Shown piece by piece: positions 8,141 through 16,614 of a stretch of 64,000 nt of DNA; positions within the stretch are counted from its first letter, which is position 1, and the number at the start of each line of letters is the position of its first letter. The notes beneath the pieces are model-generated. The model searched no databases, was not told the origin of the DNA, and saw only the letters and a list, made by a program, of their open reading frames with translations. Origin of the DNA: Bacteroidia bacterium (GTDB lineage Bacteria > Bacteroidota > Bacteroidia > B-17B0 > Aurantibacillaceae); NCBI GenBank assembly GCA_016787785.1, contig JAEUTO010000014.1, forward strand, positions 310,001-374,000, written 5' to 3'. Position numbers and translations under genes: made by a program.

Positions 8141-9214
8141 ATGAACGTGCAACAAATAATCATAAAAGGCATTAAAGAGCAGCTGTTCTTTAATAACTAT
8201 TTGGTATTGCCCAATTTTGGTGGCTTTGTTTTGCGTTCCAATCCATCTCACTTTTCAAGTACTGGTGGGGGTTTGATGCCTCCTTCTAAGACTTTAAGCT
8301 TTAATGCACAGCTAAAACAAAATGATGGGATCTTAGCGCTTTGGTTGCAAAACCAGCTAAAATGCACTTCAAGTGAAGCTTTAAGTAACCTGGTTGAATT
8401 TGCCGATTATTGTAAAAGTGTTTTAAGCACCCGCAAACGTTTAAGTATTGAAGGTGTGGGCTTTTTTTACCTCGATTTTGAAAACAATACCTGCTTTGAG
8501 CCTCAATTAGACACTAACTTTTTAGCCGATAGTTTTGGGTTGACCCAGGTTTCTTTAATTGAAATTACAGAAACCGTTACCGAAGTTAAAAAAGAATTAG
8601 TGCTGGAAGACAGAATTGGCAACGATGCAATTATTACTGAAATTAAAAAACAACGTAACTACCGTCGTGTTGTTGCTCCGTTAGCTTTGCTGGTGGCCAT
8701 TTTTAGCATACTTGCACTTATAGTTACCAATACAAAAATTAGCGGGCAATTAAAATCAACTATTTTTGGAAACAACGAAACTGCTGTATACTCGCCTTTA
8801 ACTTACCCTGAGTTAACTTTAGCAGAAACTAAAAAAACAACTTCAGAATATGTGACCGATGCCAATGGCATTGCGCCGCTTGAGATAGAGAACGATAAAG
8901 TACTTGCCGTTAAGGTATTTGAGACCACCACAAATTCTTCGCCGGTTATGGAGCACTCTACCCACAAATTGTTTAAACACAACAGTCGTAATTTTGAAGT
9001 GGTGTTAGGATGTTTTTCTGTTTTAGATAATGCCAAACGCATGTTGAAGAAATTAAAACGCCAAAACATAAACGCTGTTATCTCTGAACAAAACGCAAAA
9101 GGCATGTATGTGGTAAGCAATGGCGATTTTGAGACCAAAGAAGATGCCATGGCCAGACTCGAAAAAATAGATTCGCTTTGCCCTAATGCCTGGGTGAAAA
9201 AACCTGGTTATTAG
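8141..9214 (+). CDS. HU-CCDC81 and SPOR domain protein
   Basis: 357-residue Bacteroidota-specific architecture. Residues about 1-130 are a pair of HU/IHF-like domains of the HU-CCDC81 type (LVLPNFGGFVLRSN, RLSIEGVGFFYLDF). A single membrane segment lies at about 178-196 (VVAPLALLVAIFSILALIV). The C-terminal 70 residues are a SPOR domain (FEVVLGCFSVLDNAKRMLKK), which in other proteins binds denuded septal peptidoglycan. Topology would be cytoplasmic HU part and periplasmic SPOR part. Probable role at the division site; inference from family. Confidence 0.88.
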   Translation: MNVQQIIIKGIKEQLFFNNYLVLPNFGGFVLRSNPSHFSSTGGGLMPPSKTLSFNAQLKQNDGILALWLQNQLKCTSSEALSNLVEFADYCKSVLSTRKRLSIEGVGFFYLDFENNTCFEPQLDTNFLADSFGLTQVSLIEITETVTEVKKELVLEDRIGNDAIITEIKKQRNYRRVVAPLALLVAIFSILALIVTNTKISGQLKSTIFGNNETAVYSPLTYPELTLAETKKTTSEYVTDANGIAPLEIENDKVLAVKVFETTTNSSPVMEHSTHKLFKHNSRNFEVVLGCFSVLDNAKRMLKKLKRQNINAVISEQNAKGMYVVSNGDFETKEDAMARLEKIDSLCPNAWVKKPGY

Positions 9215-9217
9215 TAT

Positions 9218-9266
9218 TTAGTTGGCAGATTTTAGTCAACAATCCTTAAAGCAGACTACCAACTAA
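9218..9266. repeat. Inverted repeat between convergent genes
   Basis: TTAGTTGG (9218-9225) and CCAACTAA (9259-9266) form perfect arms around a 33-base loop. The surrounding TTAGTC/GTTAACTAACGACT text resembles the spacers near 11,700-11,735 and 36,075-36,160. It may act as a two-way transcription stop, but lacks T tracts. Confidence 0.3.
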
Positions 9267-9283
9267 TGACTGTTAACTAACGA

Positions 9284-10534
9284 CTATTTTTTCTTTTTCT
9301 TCTTAACTTTTTTTGCTTTGAATTCTTTTTCTTCTTTAGCGGCTTCGCGCATCAGGAGTTTCCAGTTATCGGTGGTTTCTTCGGTATATAAAAGCGTTTC
9401 GGTGTAATCATCTTTTTTTACATCCAGCACACGAATGGGTTTGGTTAAAAAGGTCTCTATTTCTTTTAGAATAATTTTTTCTTCCGGTGCGCAAAATGTA
9501 ACAGCATTACCTTTTTGCATGCCCCTACCCGTTCGCCCAACGCGGTGAACGTAGTTCTCGGGTTGATCGGGCAGATCGTAATTTACAACGTAATCCACAT
9601 TATCAATGTGTACACCTCTGGCGCTGATGTCGGTTGCTATTAATACTTTTATGTCGCCGCTTTTAAATTGTTTCATTACCTCCAGACGATCGCTTTGTTC
9701 TTTACCACCATGCATAGTAATAGTTTTTATGCCTACCCGCTCCATAGCTGAAAACACGCGCTCTGCGCGCACTTTGGTACGCACAAACACCAATACTTTA
9801 CTTTCGGGATTTTCGTTCACCAAACGTTCTAAGAAAAAACGTTTATCATCCATAGAAACGAACATTACCGAGTGATCTACATTTTTAGAAACCGGATCTT
9901 TTGGCGAGATCTGAATACGAATTGGATTTTTTACCAATGTGTAGGCAAGATCTTTAATGTGTAAATTAATAGTTGCCGAGAAAAATAAGGTTTGACGATG
10001 TTGTGGTAAATAAGTGATCAGCTCTTTAATATCTTTATAAAAACCAAGATCAAGCATGTGATCGGCTTCATCTAATACCAGAATATCAACGCTGCGTAAT
10101 TTTATATGTTTCTGGCTAACCAGGTCAAACAAGCGGCCCGGGGTGGCAACAATAATTTCGGCGCCTTGTTGTAATTTTTTTATCTGCGGGTCCTGCTCTA
10201 CGCCTCCAAAAATACCAACCGTTGTAATATCTGTGTATTTAGCAATACTCTCAAACACTTCTGTGATCTGTATAGCTAATTCATGTGTTGGCACCATTAC
10301 CACACATTTTATACCATCCGGCCCATGTAATTTTTTGCGGGTAAATAATAGATTTATTACAGGTATTGCAAAGGCAGCCGTTTTACCGGTGCCTGTTTGC
10401 GCAATAGCCATTACATCTTCTAACTTTAAAATAGAAGGAATGGCTTTGAACTGAATATCTGTTGGGCGTTTAAAACCAAGCTCTTCAAGAGCCTGTTTAA
10501 TTTCGGGGGCTATATGGTAGTCTGCAAATTTCAT
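9284..10534 (-). CDS. DEAD-box RNA helicase
   Basis: ATP-dependent RNA helicase of 416 residues, RhlE-like. Motifs in order: Q motif FKRPTDIQFKAIP, Walker A AQTGTGKT (45-52), PTHELA, TPGRLFD, DEAD, SAT, ATDISARGVH and HRVGRTGRG. The C-terminus is a basic tail of Lys residues that would bind RNA non-specifically. Likely roles are ribosome assembly, RNA turnover or cold adaptation. Its start overlaps the stop of the AAA ATPase gene by 4 bases (ATGA), so the two are translated together. Confidence 0.95.
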   Translation of the reverse strand: MKFADYHIAPEIKQALEELGFKRPTDIQFKAIPSILKLEDVMAIAQTGTGKTAAFAIPVINLLFTRKKLHGPDGIKCVVMVPTHELAIQITEVFESIAKYTDITTVGIFGGVEQDPQIKKLQQGAEIIVATPGRLFDLVSQKHIKLRSVDILVLDEADHMLDLGFYKDIKELITYLPQHRQTLFFSATINLHIKDLAYTLVKNPIRIQISPKDPVSKNVDHSVMFVSMDDKRFFLERLVNENPESKVLVFVRTKVRAERVFSAMERVGIKTITMHGGKEQSDRLEVMKQFKSGDIKVLIATDISARGVHIDNVDYVVNYDLPDQPENYVHRVGRTGRGMQKGNAVTFCAPEEKIILKEIETFLTKPIRVLDVKKDDYTETLLYTEETTDNWKLLMREAAKEEKEFKAKKVKKKKKK

Positions 10535-11673
10535 TTTTTAAATAATTCTTGTTTAAGTATATTTTTTTTGAACCACAATTCAAACGCAGGATCAATAAAA
10601 ACAACTTTGCTGTTTTGTATATCTATTATTTCGTGTTTTAAAAGCGTGTCTTTTATTTTACTCACGTTAGCTGAGGTTCCTAAATTAAATTTGGAGATAG
10701 CCTCTTTTGAACTTAACGCTTCTACGTTACTGGCAACTGCTTTTAAAAAGTTTAATTGGGTAGAACTCAGGTTTTCTGTATCCTTATAATATAAGATGGC
10801 ATTTTGATTTAGAAGATCATCCGTTGCCCGTTCAATAGTTTTAAGGTCAACCGTTTTTTCAGTAGCTATCCATGTTAAATGCGCCAATTGCTGTACGTAA
10901 TAGGGATGGTGTTTTACCATTTGTGCTATTTGTGCGGCAAGCGCAGGGGTAATTATTTTTTTTGTTCTTTCAAAAGCGAGTGTAATGTAACGTACCCAGT
11001 ATTTTTCTTCGATCTTTTGCAAATACATGATCTCGCCAAACCTGTAAAAAGGCATAGATTGTTTCTCGAACAACTGCGTCATCATGTGTTGTTTGCTTCC
11101 ATACAAACAATAGGTAACGTTTTGCTGGTGCTGCCATTCGCTTCTCAACCGTTTTTGAAAAAGTTCAGGCTCATTATAATTACTTATGTTTTGAAATTCA
11201 TCAATACATATTACCATTTTAATATCTTTTTCTTTTGCGATTTTTTCGGGCAAAGCAAGCACTTCTTTATAATTTTTCTGAACGCTCTCCCACTCCAGCG
11301 ACATCTCAAAATCGTTAATAGGATCTATACCGATGGAGAATTTTGGGCTTATTTGTTTCAGGTATTTTTTGCCAAGTTCCATCCATACTTCCATTTTATT
11401 GGAAGTTGCTTTTATAACTGCGTTAGAAAAATAGGTGTAAAATTCTTCTTCGTTCCTTATTGGAAAAAGATCTATGCAAACAACAACTGTTTTTTTAGAA
11501 TTAACCAGGTCGGCCACTTTTTCTACGAGCGACGATTTACCCCAACGGCGGGGCGAGATAAGCGTCGTATTTATACCGTTCTCAAAGTTTGAGCGAAGTC
11601 TTTTGGTATCATTCTCCCTATTGGTAAAATGATGTGCTCTTACTGTTCTGCCAAATGAAAATGGAGTTTGCAT
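10531..11673 (-). CDS. Archaeal-type AAA ATPase
   Basis: 380-residue STAND-like/ATPase_2 family protein. P-loop is ISPRRWGKSSLVEKV and Walker B is MVICIDEFQNIS; the C-terminal third looks like a winged helix (LSSKEAISKFNLGTSANVSK). Homologues are widespread orphan ATPases, some associated with mobile elements, with unknown targets. ATG at 11,673 is preferred to an upstream TTG two codons earlier. ATGA overlap with the downstream helicase gene. Confidence 0.85.
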   Translation of the reverse strand: MQTPFSFGRTVRAHHFTNRENDTKRLRSNFENGINTTLISPRRWGKSSLVEKVADLVNSKKTVVVCIDLFPIRNEEEFYTYFSNAVIKATSNKMEVWMELGKKYLKQISPKFSIGIDPINDFEMSLEWESVQKNYKEVLALPEKIAKEKDIKMVICIDEFQNISNYNEPELFQKRLRSEWQHQQNVTYCLYGSKQHMMTQLFEKQSMPFYRFGEIMYLQKIEEKYWVRYITLAFERTKKIITPALAAQIAQMVKHHPYYVQQLAHLTWIATEKTVDLKTIERATDDLLNQNAILYYKDTENLSSTQLNFLKAVASNVEALSSKEAISKFNLGTSANVSKIKDTLLKHEIIDIQNSKVVFIDPAFELWFKKNILKQELFKK

Positions 11674-11689
11674 GTACAAATATACGCTA

Positions 11690-11735
11690 TTTATTAAAAC
11701 TAACCAAATAGTTAGTTACTAGTTGGTAAGTTACT
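11690..11735. repeat. Low-complexity GTTAGT/AGTTGG spacer
   Basis: The gap between the ATPase and the next lipoprotein contains ATAGTTAGTTACTAGTTGG, similar in wording to the spacers at 9,215-9,283 and 36,075-36,160. Probably a degenerate intergenic repeat family rather than a regulatory site. Confidence 0.25.
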
Positions 11736-11747
11736 TGCCGGTGAGTT

Positions 11748-12215
11748 TTAATCTCCCTGCTTGCTTTTATCCATGGCCAATTTCAACAGATACTTCCAGG
11801 CGCCATAAAAATCTTCCTGGTATTTCTTCTTAACAGTAATAGTTGCGCCGGTTTCAATACAATAATCAGGTTGAGGTTTGGCTATAATACACAAGCGGTT
11901 GGTTTCTTTATCATGCACCAGTTCTGTTGGGCTCGTTTCAATATCATCCACATTAAAGGCGTGTAATTTTTGAAGCAGCTCATTTAATTCTTTGGCAGAT
12001 AACACAAAACGCTTACTATCATCTTTACCATTCTCCATTTTTACATAGTTGCAGGAATCTGCAGAAATAAAAACATTGGTAGACTCGTAATTCATGCCGC
12101 CACCCTCGTATAAAGTAATAGTAAGGCCTTTGGTCCATGTTTTAGGGAGAACAAAGTTTTTTTTGGAAGAGCAATTCAATAAAATTACGGCTATTGGAAT
12201 AAGAAAATATCTCAT
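11748..12215 (-). CDS. Hypothetical lipoprotein
   Basis: 155 residues; MRYFLIPIAVILLNCSSKK is a short lipoprotein signal with Cys15. The mature protein has a beta-rich core (GLTITLYEGGGMNYES, SCNYVKMENG) and resembles small conserved Bacteroidota lipoproteins of unknown function. Single gene, not obviously linked to neighbours. Confidence 0.65.
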   Translation of the reverse strand: MRYFLIPIAVILLNCSSKKNFVLPKTWTKGLTITLYEGGGMNYESTNVFISADSCNYVKMENGKDDSKRFVLSAKELNELLQKLHAFNVDDIETSPTELVHDKETNRLCIIAKPQPDYCIETGATITVKKKYQEDFYGAWKYLLKLAMDKSKQGD

Positions 12216-12283
12216 ATTACAGGTTTTGATCTGAATACTAAATATAAAAATTTATTACTTCTTATTTAGCTTACAGATCAAAA

Positions 12284-12754
12284 TTATAACCGTGTCTTGC
12301 CTTCCCTGCTAAACTCTTTCCAGGTAAAAATTATAGGCAGTGCTTTTGTAAGAATGGAAAAAGCATTGATAATGTAAATTTGCGGATAAACTTTAAAATA
12401 AAGACAGGTAAGAGAGTCAATTACTACCCAAACGCCAAAGCCAATAATGATGGCATTTCGCGACCAGGACTGCTTTTCCTTAAATGGATGGTGGGCTATA
12501 AACGCCAGTAAAATATAACAGCAGGCAATGGTGCCACCAAAAGGGCCATATACAAATGCACTTAACAACGCTGCATCCTTTGGCATCTCAGCGCCATTCC
12601 ACATGGCGGCAGCCAACATCTTTTCGTATGGTTGAAATAAAAAACTGCGTCCAAAACAGGCAAAAAGAATACCCGATAAAGCAAATAAAAGACTGGTATA
12701 GACCAGCCATTTTTGCCAAAAGAAAAAATTAGTATGTTTAAAATGGTTTCCCAT
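12284..12754 (-). CDS. Four-TM membrane protein in the polyketide operon
   Basis: 156 residues with four hydrophobic segments (about 16-34, 63-86, 99-118, 128-146). No named family recognised. The start overlaps the end of the FAD oxidoreductase gene by 17 bases, so it belongs to the five-gene operon beginning at 16,556. It could help export, anchor or modify the operon product, but nothing in the sequence shows which. Confidence 0.7.
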   Translation of the reverse strand: MGNHFKHTNFFFWQKWLVYTSLLFALSGILFACFGRSFLFQPYEKMLAAAMWNGAEMPKDAALLSAFVYGPFGGTIACCYILLAFIAHHPFKEKQSWSRNAIIIGFGVWVVIDSLTCLYFKVYPQIYIINAFSILTKALPIIFTWKEFSREGKTRL

Positions 12755-13850
12755 GCGTTAGTTTTATGATGCCTCTTGCCAATAAAGGAAAAGCTTTGAA
12801 TAAATTTATTGTGATAGCCGTTAAAAAAGAAAATTCTGATAATTTCTGAAAATGACGGCTTAGCCTGATCCGGGTGGAAAATTCTTTATTCCAGAAATCA
12901 TTGTAACTATTTTGCAATTGCAAGCCACTAATTTTACCAGAAAAATGATCAGTTACCAGACTTGCCAAGACGCTCGCAGAACGAAGTCCAATGCTCATGC
13001 CGTTTCCGGTAATTGGAGCAATACTGCCGGCAGAATCGCCGAGAAAAAACGAACCATCATTAACCGGTTTCTTAATCCGAAAGTTAATACCGCTTATTGT
13101 TACAGGTTCATCAAATAAAAACTCTGCTTCGTTAAATATTTTTTTTAGTTGCTTATTTTTAAACAAACTATTTTTTTCCAATTCAGAAATTGAGTTTTTA
13201 GCTTCATTTAGTTTTTTTGAATTAACTATGTAACAAAGGCAAGCTTTATCGTCCTCAATATTAGAAATGCCGCAGTAACCACCGGGAAAATTATGGATCT
13301 CGATAAGGTTAGGATCTCTTTTTAATTTTACATGATATTTTATGCCGACATAGTTTGCACCCTTTACCTCTTCCGATCGCTCTTTTACTTCAAGATTTGA
13401 TCTTCTTCCAGAGGAATTGCAAACTAATTTTGAAAAAATATTTTCCGTACCTGTTTTAATAGTGTATAGATCGTTATCGCGTTTTACCTCTTTTGCCTTG
13501 GTATCAAGTAAAAACACCACGCCTCTCTTTTTAGCTTCTTCAAAAAGTAATTCCTCTAACAAATAACGGCTAACGCCGAAACCTCCCAAACCAAGCGGCG
13601 TATTAAACGCTTTTGAATTACCGGTTGTTATTTTAAAATTTGTTATAGCTGGCAAATTTAGTTGCTTTAATGCGGGGCAAATGTTTTGTAAGTAGTTGTG
13701 TGACTCCATTGATATGTATTCGCCACAGACCTTATGGCGAGGGTAATTACCTTTTTCGATAACTACTACACTATAACCACGATCTTTTATATCATTGGCT
13801 AATGCAAGCCCGGCAATGCCGCCACCAATTATTGCCACATCAAAGGTCAT
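12738..13850 (-). CDS. FAD-dependent oxidoreductase, geranylgeranyl reductase-like
   Basis: 370-residue flavoprotein. The dinucleotide-binding fold opens the protein (VAIIGGGIAGLALANDI, then VVVIEKGNYPRHKVCGEYIS), and the second FAD motif FFLGDSAGSIAPITGNGMSI lies near residue 270. This pairing is typical of the geranylgeranyl reductase / aromatic hydroxylase superfamily. In this operon it could hydroxylate the polyketide ring or reduce a prenyl chain. Start overlaps the methyltransferase stop by 4 bases (ATGA). Confidence 0.88.
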   Translation of the reverse strand: MTFDVAIIGGGIAGLALANDIKDRGYSVVVIEKGNYPRHKVCGEYISMESHNYLQNICPALKQLNLPAITNFKITTGNSKAFNTPLGLGGFGVSRYLLEELLFEEAKKRGVVFLLDTKAKEVKRDNDLYTIKTGTENIFSKLVCNSSGRRSNLEVKERSEEVKGANYVGIKYHVKLKRDPNLIEIHNFPGGYCGISNIEDDKACLCYIVNSKKLNEAKNSISELEKNSLFKNKQLKKIFNEAEFLFDEPVTISGINFRIKKPVNDGSFFLGDSAGSIAPITGNGMSIGLRSASVLASLVTDHFSGKISGLQLQNSYNDFWNKEFSTRIRLSRHFQKLSEFSFLTAITINLFKAFPLLARGIIKLTHGKPF

Positions 13851-14545
13851 TCGCCGGCTATTACAATAAATCTAAACGCCCAACTCCAGGTAACAGAATA
13901 ATTTGTATAGCCGGCTTCCTTAAGCAATAAGATCAATTCATTTTTTTTAAAACCACGCCTTACAGAAAGTGGCGCATCATTTTTTACAAGATATGATTTG
14001 GAGAACAGGCTCGTTAAAAATTTAATGCTATAATAGGCCAGCCAATGGCGATGCAGATCATTAGCCAGAATAATGCAACGGTGCTGTTTGCAAAATTTAA
14101 ATAGAGCAACAATCTCTTCATTGGTAAGGTGATGTAGAAATAAACTGCAATGGATCACATCCACCTTTTTTAATAGCTCAGCGGAAATATTCCTGTAATC
14201 ATCACAAATAAGTTCTTTGTTTGAAACTGATCGAAGGTTTTTCTCAGCATAATTCACACAATCTTTTTTCAGATCTACGCCGTAAAAAAAAACATCTCTC
14301 TTACGTTGTTCTGCCAATTTTGAAAGCTGTTTGATCGAGTCTCCGCCACCAAAACCAATGTCAAGTATCGTATTAACTGCGTTTGATTTACTGAAAATAG
14401 TTTTTAATCCGTTAAGCGATGCATTATAACCACCCAGATATTTATTGATGATATCCAGTTCAACCAGATTCCGGTTAAGGTCTGGGGTTTCAATCTCATC
14501 GAGATCTAAATACTCTTTTGTATATGATCTAGTGTTTAATAACAT
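13847..14545 (-). CDS. SAM-dependent methyltransferase
   Basis: Class I methyltransferase of 232 residues. Motif I is ILDIGFGGGDSI, the acidic end of strand 2 is YGVDLKKD, and VIHCSLFLHHLT is the usual post-motif segment. It sits between the type III polyketide synthase and the flavoprotein, so a hydroxyl or carbon of the polyketide ring is the likely substrate. The start at 14,545 (MLLNTRSYTKEYLDL) overlaps the synthase by 17 bases; a longer frame to 14,632 would begin inside that gene. Confidence 0.85.
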   Translation of the reverse strand: MLLNTRSYTKEYLDLDEIETPDLNRNLVELDIINKYLGGYNASLNGLKTIFSKSNAVNTILDIGFGGGDSIKQLSKLAEQRKRDVFFYGVDLKKDCVNYAEKNLRSVSNKELICDDYRNISAELLKKVDVIHCSLFLHHLTNEEIVALFKFCKQHRCIILANDLHRHWLAYYSIKFLTSLFSKSYLVKNDAPLSVRRGFKKNELILLLKEAGYTNYSVTWSWAFRFIVIAGE

Positions 14546-15695
14546 GCTTTTGACGCGACTGTTTTTTAATAGAATGCTGAAAGACATAATTTTTGTTCGG
14601 ATATACAGACGAAAGACTAAGTAATTCCACATTTAAACCCGGGCCAAAGGCACAGGCAAATATTTTTTTATTGTCCATTTCCGTATTGGCTTTTATAGTA
14701 TCAAGCATTCTGGCCAAAATAAAAAGTATTGTTGGCGACGACATGTTGCCATATTGTTTAAGCACAGTCATTGAGTCAGCAACATTTTCATCGCTAAGTT
14801 TAAGGCTTTGTTGAACAGCTTCAACTATTTTTGCCCCACCCGGATGAATGGCCCAAAGATCTGTTTGCAGTACATCAGTTCCTAAAAACTCACTCACTAC
14901 ATCTTGTATGTTTTCTTTTATTGCTCCAACAACATTTGGACTTAAGAACATTTTAAAGGCAGAAGAAGTGATGTCCCAGGTCATTAACTCAGCGGTGTTT
15001 GGTATAAAAGCAGTACCAATATCATCTATTTTTAAACAGACGGTCTTTTCGCTATGTTTATTCCTATCGCCACACATTAATACAGCGGCAGCGCCATCTG
15101 CAAATAAAAGGTTGGCAATAATATCTTCATCTGCATCAGATGGATAAAAATGTAACGAACAAAGTTCAGCACTCAAAATAAGAATACAGGCATCCGGCTC
15201 TGAAGTTGCAATATGATGCGCGTGTTTAAGCGCTTTTAGCGCTGCGTAACAACCTAAAAAATTTAAAGCTATTTTTTCAGTATGCTGAAGTCCAAATTGT
15301 TCTGCTACTAAAAATTCAAGACCCGGAGCAATTAAACCCGTGCAACTTACAGTAATTAAATGGGTGATCTCTTTTGGATCTATTTCACTTTCTGCAAATA
15401 TTTTGTTAATAGCATTTGAGGCTAACGGAAGTATCTTTTTGCTGTATATCTCCATGCGCCGCTCTACGGTTGGTTTATAATTCCCGTCGATAAATAATTC
15501 GTAATTAGTTCCTTTAAAATCAGGTATACAACTGTACCGCGTTTCTATTTTTGTTTTACGGCTCAAAAAATTTATCTTCTGTGCAAATTGCTCCGGATTT
15601 TGAGTTGTTACCGTTCGTGCATAAAAAGAGGTAAGCTCTTCTTTATCTGTCATGAATTCAGGAACAGCTGTAGATATGTTGAGTATACGCGACAT
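14529..15695 (-). CDS. Type III polyketide synthase
   Basis: Chalcone/stilbene synthase superfamily homodimeric enzyme of 388 residues that condenses an acyl-CoA starter with malonyl-CoA units and cyclises the chain. Catalytic triad is visible as Cys149 (NFLGCYAAL), His284 (AIHPGGAKI) and Asn317 (QYGNMSSPT). The product cannot be read from sequence; bacterial relatives make alkylresorcinols, alkylpyrones or phloroglucinols. Its operon partners (UbiA prenyltransferase, methyltransferase, flavoprotein) point to a tailored aromatic product, probably membrane associated. Confidence 0.93.
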   Translation of the reverse strand: MSRILNISTAVPEFMTDKEELTSFYARTVTTQNPEQFAQKINFLSRKTKIETRYSCIPDFKGTNYELFIDGNYKPTVERRMEIYSKKILPLASNAINKIFAESEIDPKEITHLITVSCTGLIAPGLEFLVAEQFGLQHTEKIALNFLGCYAALKALKHAHHIATSEPDACILILSAELCSLHFYPSDADEDIIANLLFADGAAAVLMCGDRNKHSEKTVCLKIDDIGTAFIPNTAELMTWDITSSAFKMFLSPNVVGAIKENIQDVVSEFLGTDVLQTDLWAIHPGGAKIVEAVQQSLKLSDENVADSMTVLKQYGNMSSPTILFILARMLDTIKANTEMDNKKIFACAFGPGLNVELLSLSSVYPNKNYVFQHSIKKQSRQKHVIKH

Positions 15696-15701
15696 GATAA
15701 T

Positions 15702-16556
15702 TTATTTTAAAAGTAAAATTATAAAGAAGAGATTGTTTAGGAACGATGAAAGTACAAGCATGATCATTGCATTTTTAAAATTAACGTGGGTGCTATTTTT
15801 AAAAGACCGTAACGCCCATATTAAAAAGAAGAGTGTTGCCGGTAACATAACTAAATTAAACATAAAAAAAACGTTTAAAGTATCTGCAAATGATAAATAA
15901 ACAAGCAGCGTTGCAAGGGAAAACGAAATGGCAGAAAAAATAAACGTGCCCCTTAAACCTAATAACATACTAAGCGTTTGTACCCCATCTTTTCTATCAG
16001 CTTCGTGCTGATAAATTTGCGTAATAGGATAAATAGTACCAATAAAAAAAGAAGCAGCAATAGCAGAAAAAATAACCCGAGGATAACACAGAAGTTGATA
16101 TGAAGAAAGCGCTAAAATATCTGCGCAAAATATCCAAGCACCCTGAAAAACAAATACAACTAAAAAACCAATTACCGGAAATTTTTTGAGGCGAACCAAA
16201 CGCCAACTGTAAAGGCGGGAAAAAATGATGTAAACGGCTACAAAAAAGGCAAAATTAAAATTTATCATAAATGAAAGTACGATCGCCATTCCATCCATAA
16301 CATTGCATAAATTTAAAAGTGTTTTTGTTGGCTTTGGTGGAGCCGCCAAACCGCCAATGGGGCCTTCATCCCGGTCGTTGTAACTATTGTAACCGTTGCT
16401 TGCCGGAAAAACCAAAACGTGCCAGATAAAAAGCACTAAAAATAAATCGAAATCCAGTTTGGGATGTATATAAAAAAAAGCAAACAGTGATACAGGCAAT
16501 AAGAAAATTGAAAAAGGAAACCTTAAAAGTTTTATAGTATTTAATGCCTGTTTCAA
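15702..16556 (-). CDS. UbiA-family prenyltransferase
   Basis: 284-residue integral membrane protein with about eight hydrophobic segments. The first Asp-rich motif is in GYNSYNDRDEGPIGGL and the second in QIYQHEADRKDGVQTL, as in enzymes that move a prenyl group from a diphosphate to an aromatic acceptor in the membrane. First gene of the operon; the polyketide synthase starts 6 bases later. The start codon is TTG at 16,556 (MKQALNTIK); no suitable ATG exists. The motif spacing is slightly off the canonical NxxxDxxxD, suggesting a divergent subfamily. Confidence 0.88.
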   Translation of the reverse strand: MKQALNTIKLLRFPFSIFLLPVSLFAFFYIHPKLDFDLFLVLFIWHVLVFPASNGYNSYNDRDEGPIGGLAAPPKPTKTLLNLCNVMDGMAIVLSFMINFNFAFFVAVYIIFSRLYSWRLVRLKKFPVIGFLVVFVFQGAWIFCADILALSSYQLLCYPRVIFSAIAASFFIGTIYPITQIYQHEADRKDGVQTLSMLLGLRGTFIFSAISFSLATLLVYLSFADTLNVFFMFNLVMLPATLFFLIWALRSFKNSTHVNFKNAMIMLVLSSFLNNLFFIILLLK

Positions 16557-16614
16557 ATTATTTATGTGTTTGTATCAATCACTTAAAATTAGATATAAAT
16601 TGGTCAACTGCCTA

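Noticed and set aside
10879-11592. Long plus-strand ORF opposite the AAA ATPase
   Set aside because: Phe/Tyr/His-rich translation without motifs; shadow of the ATPase gene.
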